Positions 12,891 to 13,952 of a stretch of 13,952 nt of DNA are shown piece after piece (the first letter of the stretch is position 1; each line of letters starts with the position of its first letter). A program made the position numbers and the translations under genes. The DNA is taken from positions 1-13,952 of the forward strand of contig CAIODK010000160.1 in the NCBI GenBank assembly GCA_903856995.1, in the 5' to 3' direction. The notes under the pieces were generated by a model. The model was not told where the DNA came from. It saw only the letters and a list, made by a program, of their open reading frames with translations, and ran no database searches. Source of the DNA: an uncultured Burkholderiales bacterium. GTDB taxonomy: Bacteria > Pseudomonadota > Gammaproteobacteria > Burkholderiales > Burkholderiaceae_C.

Positions 12891-13101
12891 TGTTGCAATT
12901 GCATTCTTAGCCATTCTCGCCAGCTTGGGCTCTGCCCTGGTCTTCATGATGCGCAATGGTCGCAGCGGTCAAGCCAAGTCTGGCCACATGGTCAAAGCGT
13001 TAGGGCTTCGGGTGGGAGTTTCGATCGTCTTGTTTATCTGCATTTTGATAGGCTGGCATTTCGGCTACATCCAACCCACGGGCATTGCGGCAGGTCAATA
13101 A
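12880..13101 (+). CDS. Twin transmembrane protein, DUF2909 family
   Basis: A 73-residue protein with two predicted membrane helices (about 3-23 and 43-62) joined by a basic loop (R-N-G-R-S-G-Q-A-K-S-G). This is the layout of the small DUF2909 proteins that sit between coxC and SURF1 in many Burkholderiales; their function is not known to me. ATG 12880 (M-K-F-I-V-A-I-A) is preferred; ATG 12871 would add three residues and may be as good, with AGAG four bases upstream. It is the only plus-strand gene in the oxidase region, is head to head with SURF1 with overlapping 5' ends, and is followed by a bidirectional terminator shared with coxC. The location suggests a link to oxidase assembly or stability, which is inference. 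Confidence 0.82.
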   Translation: MKFIVAIAFLAILASLGSALVFMMRNGRSGQAKSGHMVKALGLRVGVSIVLFICILIGWHFGYIQPTGIAAGQ

Positions 13102-13113
13102 ACCCACAACACC

Positions 13114-13149
13114 AAAAACAAAGGCCGCACAAGCGGCCTTTGTTTTTTT
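13114..13149. terminator. Bidirectional terminator between DUF2909 and coxC
   Basis: A perfect 15-bp stem AAAAACAAAGGCCGC/GCGGCCTTTGTTTTT with ACAA loop is flanked by an A-run on the left and a T-run on the right. It can end both the plus-strand DUF2909 transcript and the minus-strand coxC transcript, which means that SURF1 and its followers probably have their own promoter rather than reading through from coxC. Confidence 0.93.
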
Positions 13150-13160
13150 CTAAGCCGTGC

Positions 13161-13952
13161 TCAGAGCCAGTACACCAAGATGTACAAACCCAGCCACACC
13201 ACGTCCACGAAATGCCAATACCAAGCAGCGCCTTCGAAACCGAAGTGCTTCTCTGCCGTGAAATGGCCTTTTTGCAAACGCAGGGTGATGACCAACAACA
13301 TCAACATACCCAAGAACACGTGAAAGCCGTGAAAGCCAGTCAACATGAAGAAGGTTGAGCCATACACACCCGAGCTGAGCTTGAGGTTCATCTCGTGGTA
13401 CGCGTGGTAGTACTCATAGCCTTGCACCAACAAGAACACCACACCCAGCAACACCGTCATCCACATGAACTTGATGGTGGTTGCGCGTTTGTTTTCAATC
13501 AAAGCATGGTGTGCAATCGTCAAAGTCACGCCTGAACTCAACAACAAAGCTGTATTGATGGTGGGCAACCAAAACGGTGTCATGGTTTGGAAGGGCTCGA
13601 TGATGCCTGCAGGTGACGCCGTCATGCCAACCGCAACTGATGGCCAGACTGCCTTGAAGTCAGGCCACAACAGGGCATTGTCCAAACTGCCTAACATCGG
13701 TACAGAGTGCGCGCGTGCCCACCACAAGGCCGAGAAAAAGGCGCCGAAAAACATCACCTCAGAGAAGATGAACCAGCTCATGCTCCAGCGAAAAGACAAG
13801 TCCACCTTGTGGCCATATTGACCGCTTTCACTCTCAGAGATGGCATCACCAAACCATTGGTATAAAACGGTCAGCCAAAATGCGAGGCCGAAGATCAAGC
13901 TGTACTTGCCCCACTCCACACCATTGACCCATTGGCCTGCGCCAAGAATCAC
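13161..13952 (-). CDS. coxC: Cytochrome c oxidase subunit III (N-terminus beyond window)
   Basis: Membrane subunit III of the aa3-type heme-copper oxidase, bound to subunit I and thought to support proton uptake and stability. The visible 263 residues begin at the window edge with G-A-G-Q-W-V-N-G and cover most of the protein. Expected features include W-F-I-F-S-E-V-M-F-F-G-A-F-F with its conserved membrane Glu, T-I-A-H-H-A-L, Q-G-Y-E-Y-Y, F-F-M-L-T-G-F-H-G-F-H-V, and the C-terminal A-W-Y-W-H-F-V-D-V-V-W-L. The GTG at the extreme edge is unlikely to be the true start, because the family has about 25-30 more residues there. Its stop lies 12 bases past the shared terminator hairpin and T-run. 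Confidence 0.96.
   Translation of the reverse strand: MILGAGQWVNGVEWGKYSLIFGLAFWLTVLYQWFGDAISESESGQYGHKVDLSFRWSMSWFIFSEVMFFGAFFSALWWARAHSVPMLGSLDNALLWPDFKAVWPSVAVGMTASPAGIIEPFQTMTPFWLPTINTALLLSSGVTLTIAHHALIENKRATTIKFMWMTVLLGVVFLLVQGYEYYHAYHEMNLKLSSGVYGSTFFMLTGFHGFHVFLGMLMLLVITLRLQKGHFTAEKHFGFEGAAWYWHFVDVVWLGLYILVYWL

Noticed and set aside
12880..12956. Longer SURF1 N-terminus starting at 12956
   Set aside because: It would overlap the DUF2909 gene by 77 bases and put a charged stretch before the membrane helix; ATG 12890 gives a normal family length.
1..13952. A novel defence, mobile or toxin-antitoxin system
   Set aside because: No such gene, repeat array or integration site was seen; the window is core metabolism, translation, heat shock and oxidase assembly.

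Overview
The window reads as a stretch of core chromosome from a betaproteobacterium, most likely order Burkholderiales and probably Comamonadaceae. This is inferred from the protein sequences and from gene orders I know from that group (lolB-ispE-tRNA-Gln-prs-rplY-pth; the coxC-SURF1-ctaA-ctaB-SCO oxidase assembly block; rsmD-coaD next to a small ferredoxin). No transposase, phage, CRISPR or toxin gene was seen, and no stretch of more than about 170 bases lacks a gene.

Left part, 1-4235, plus strand. A partial ORF joins a Rieske-type iron-sulfur fragment in frame to the tail of the lipoprotein chaperone LolB. It is followed by ispE, a tRNA-Gln(TTG), prs, rplY with a strong terminator, pth, and a small secreted protein overlapping the end of pth.

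Middle part. A minus-strand cluster reads rsmD-coaD-histidine phosphatase-2[4Fe-4S] ferredoxin (6388 down to 4245). It ends at a hairpin terminator embedded in the last codons of the convergent secreted-protein gene. rsmD and ftsY diverge from a 30-bp gap holding a symmetric inverted repeat. A small cysteine-rich ORF (minus) and rpoH (plus) diverge from a 163-bp regulatory region. That region carries a perfect CIRCE operator (TTAGCACTC-N9-GAGTGCTAA), plausible sigma-32 and sigma-70 promoter elements overlapping it, and a LexA-like box on the other side.

Right part, 8754-13952. A 15-bp bidirectional terminator separates rpoH from a minus-strand run for cytochrome c oxidase biogenesis: SURF1, a membrane-anchored SCO-like CxxxC protein, ctaA (heme A synthase), ctaB (heme O synthase) and a SCO copper chaperone. 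A plus-strand twin-transmembrane DUF2909 gene lies head to head with SURF1 and overlaps its start. After another bidirectional terminator comes coxC (oxidase subunit III), cut by the window edge.

The two most interesting points are the HrcA-type operator on rpoH, which suggests that the heat-shock sigma factor is under the groE-type repressor, and the Rieske-LolB junction at the left edge. The junction may be a real gene-destroying rearrangement or an assembly chimera. Several start codons were moved from the longest reading frame on the basis of ribosome binding sites or family N-termini, as noted per gene.
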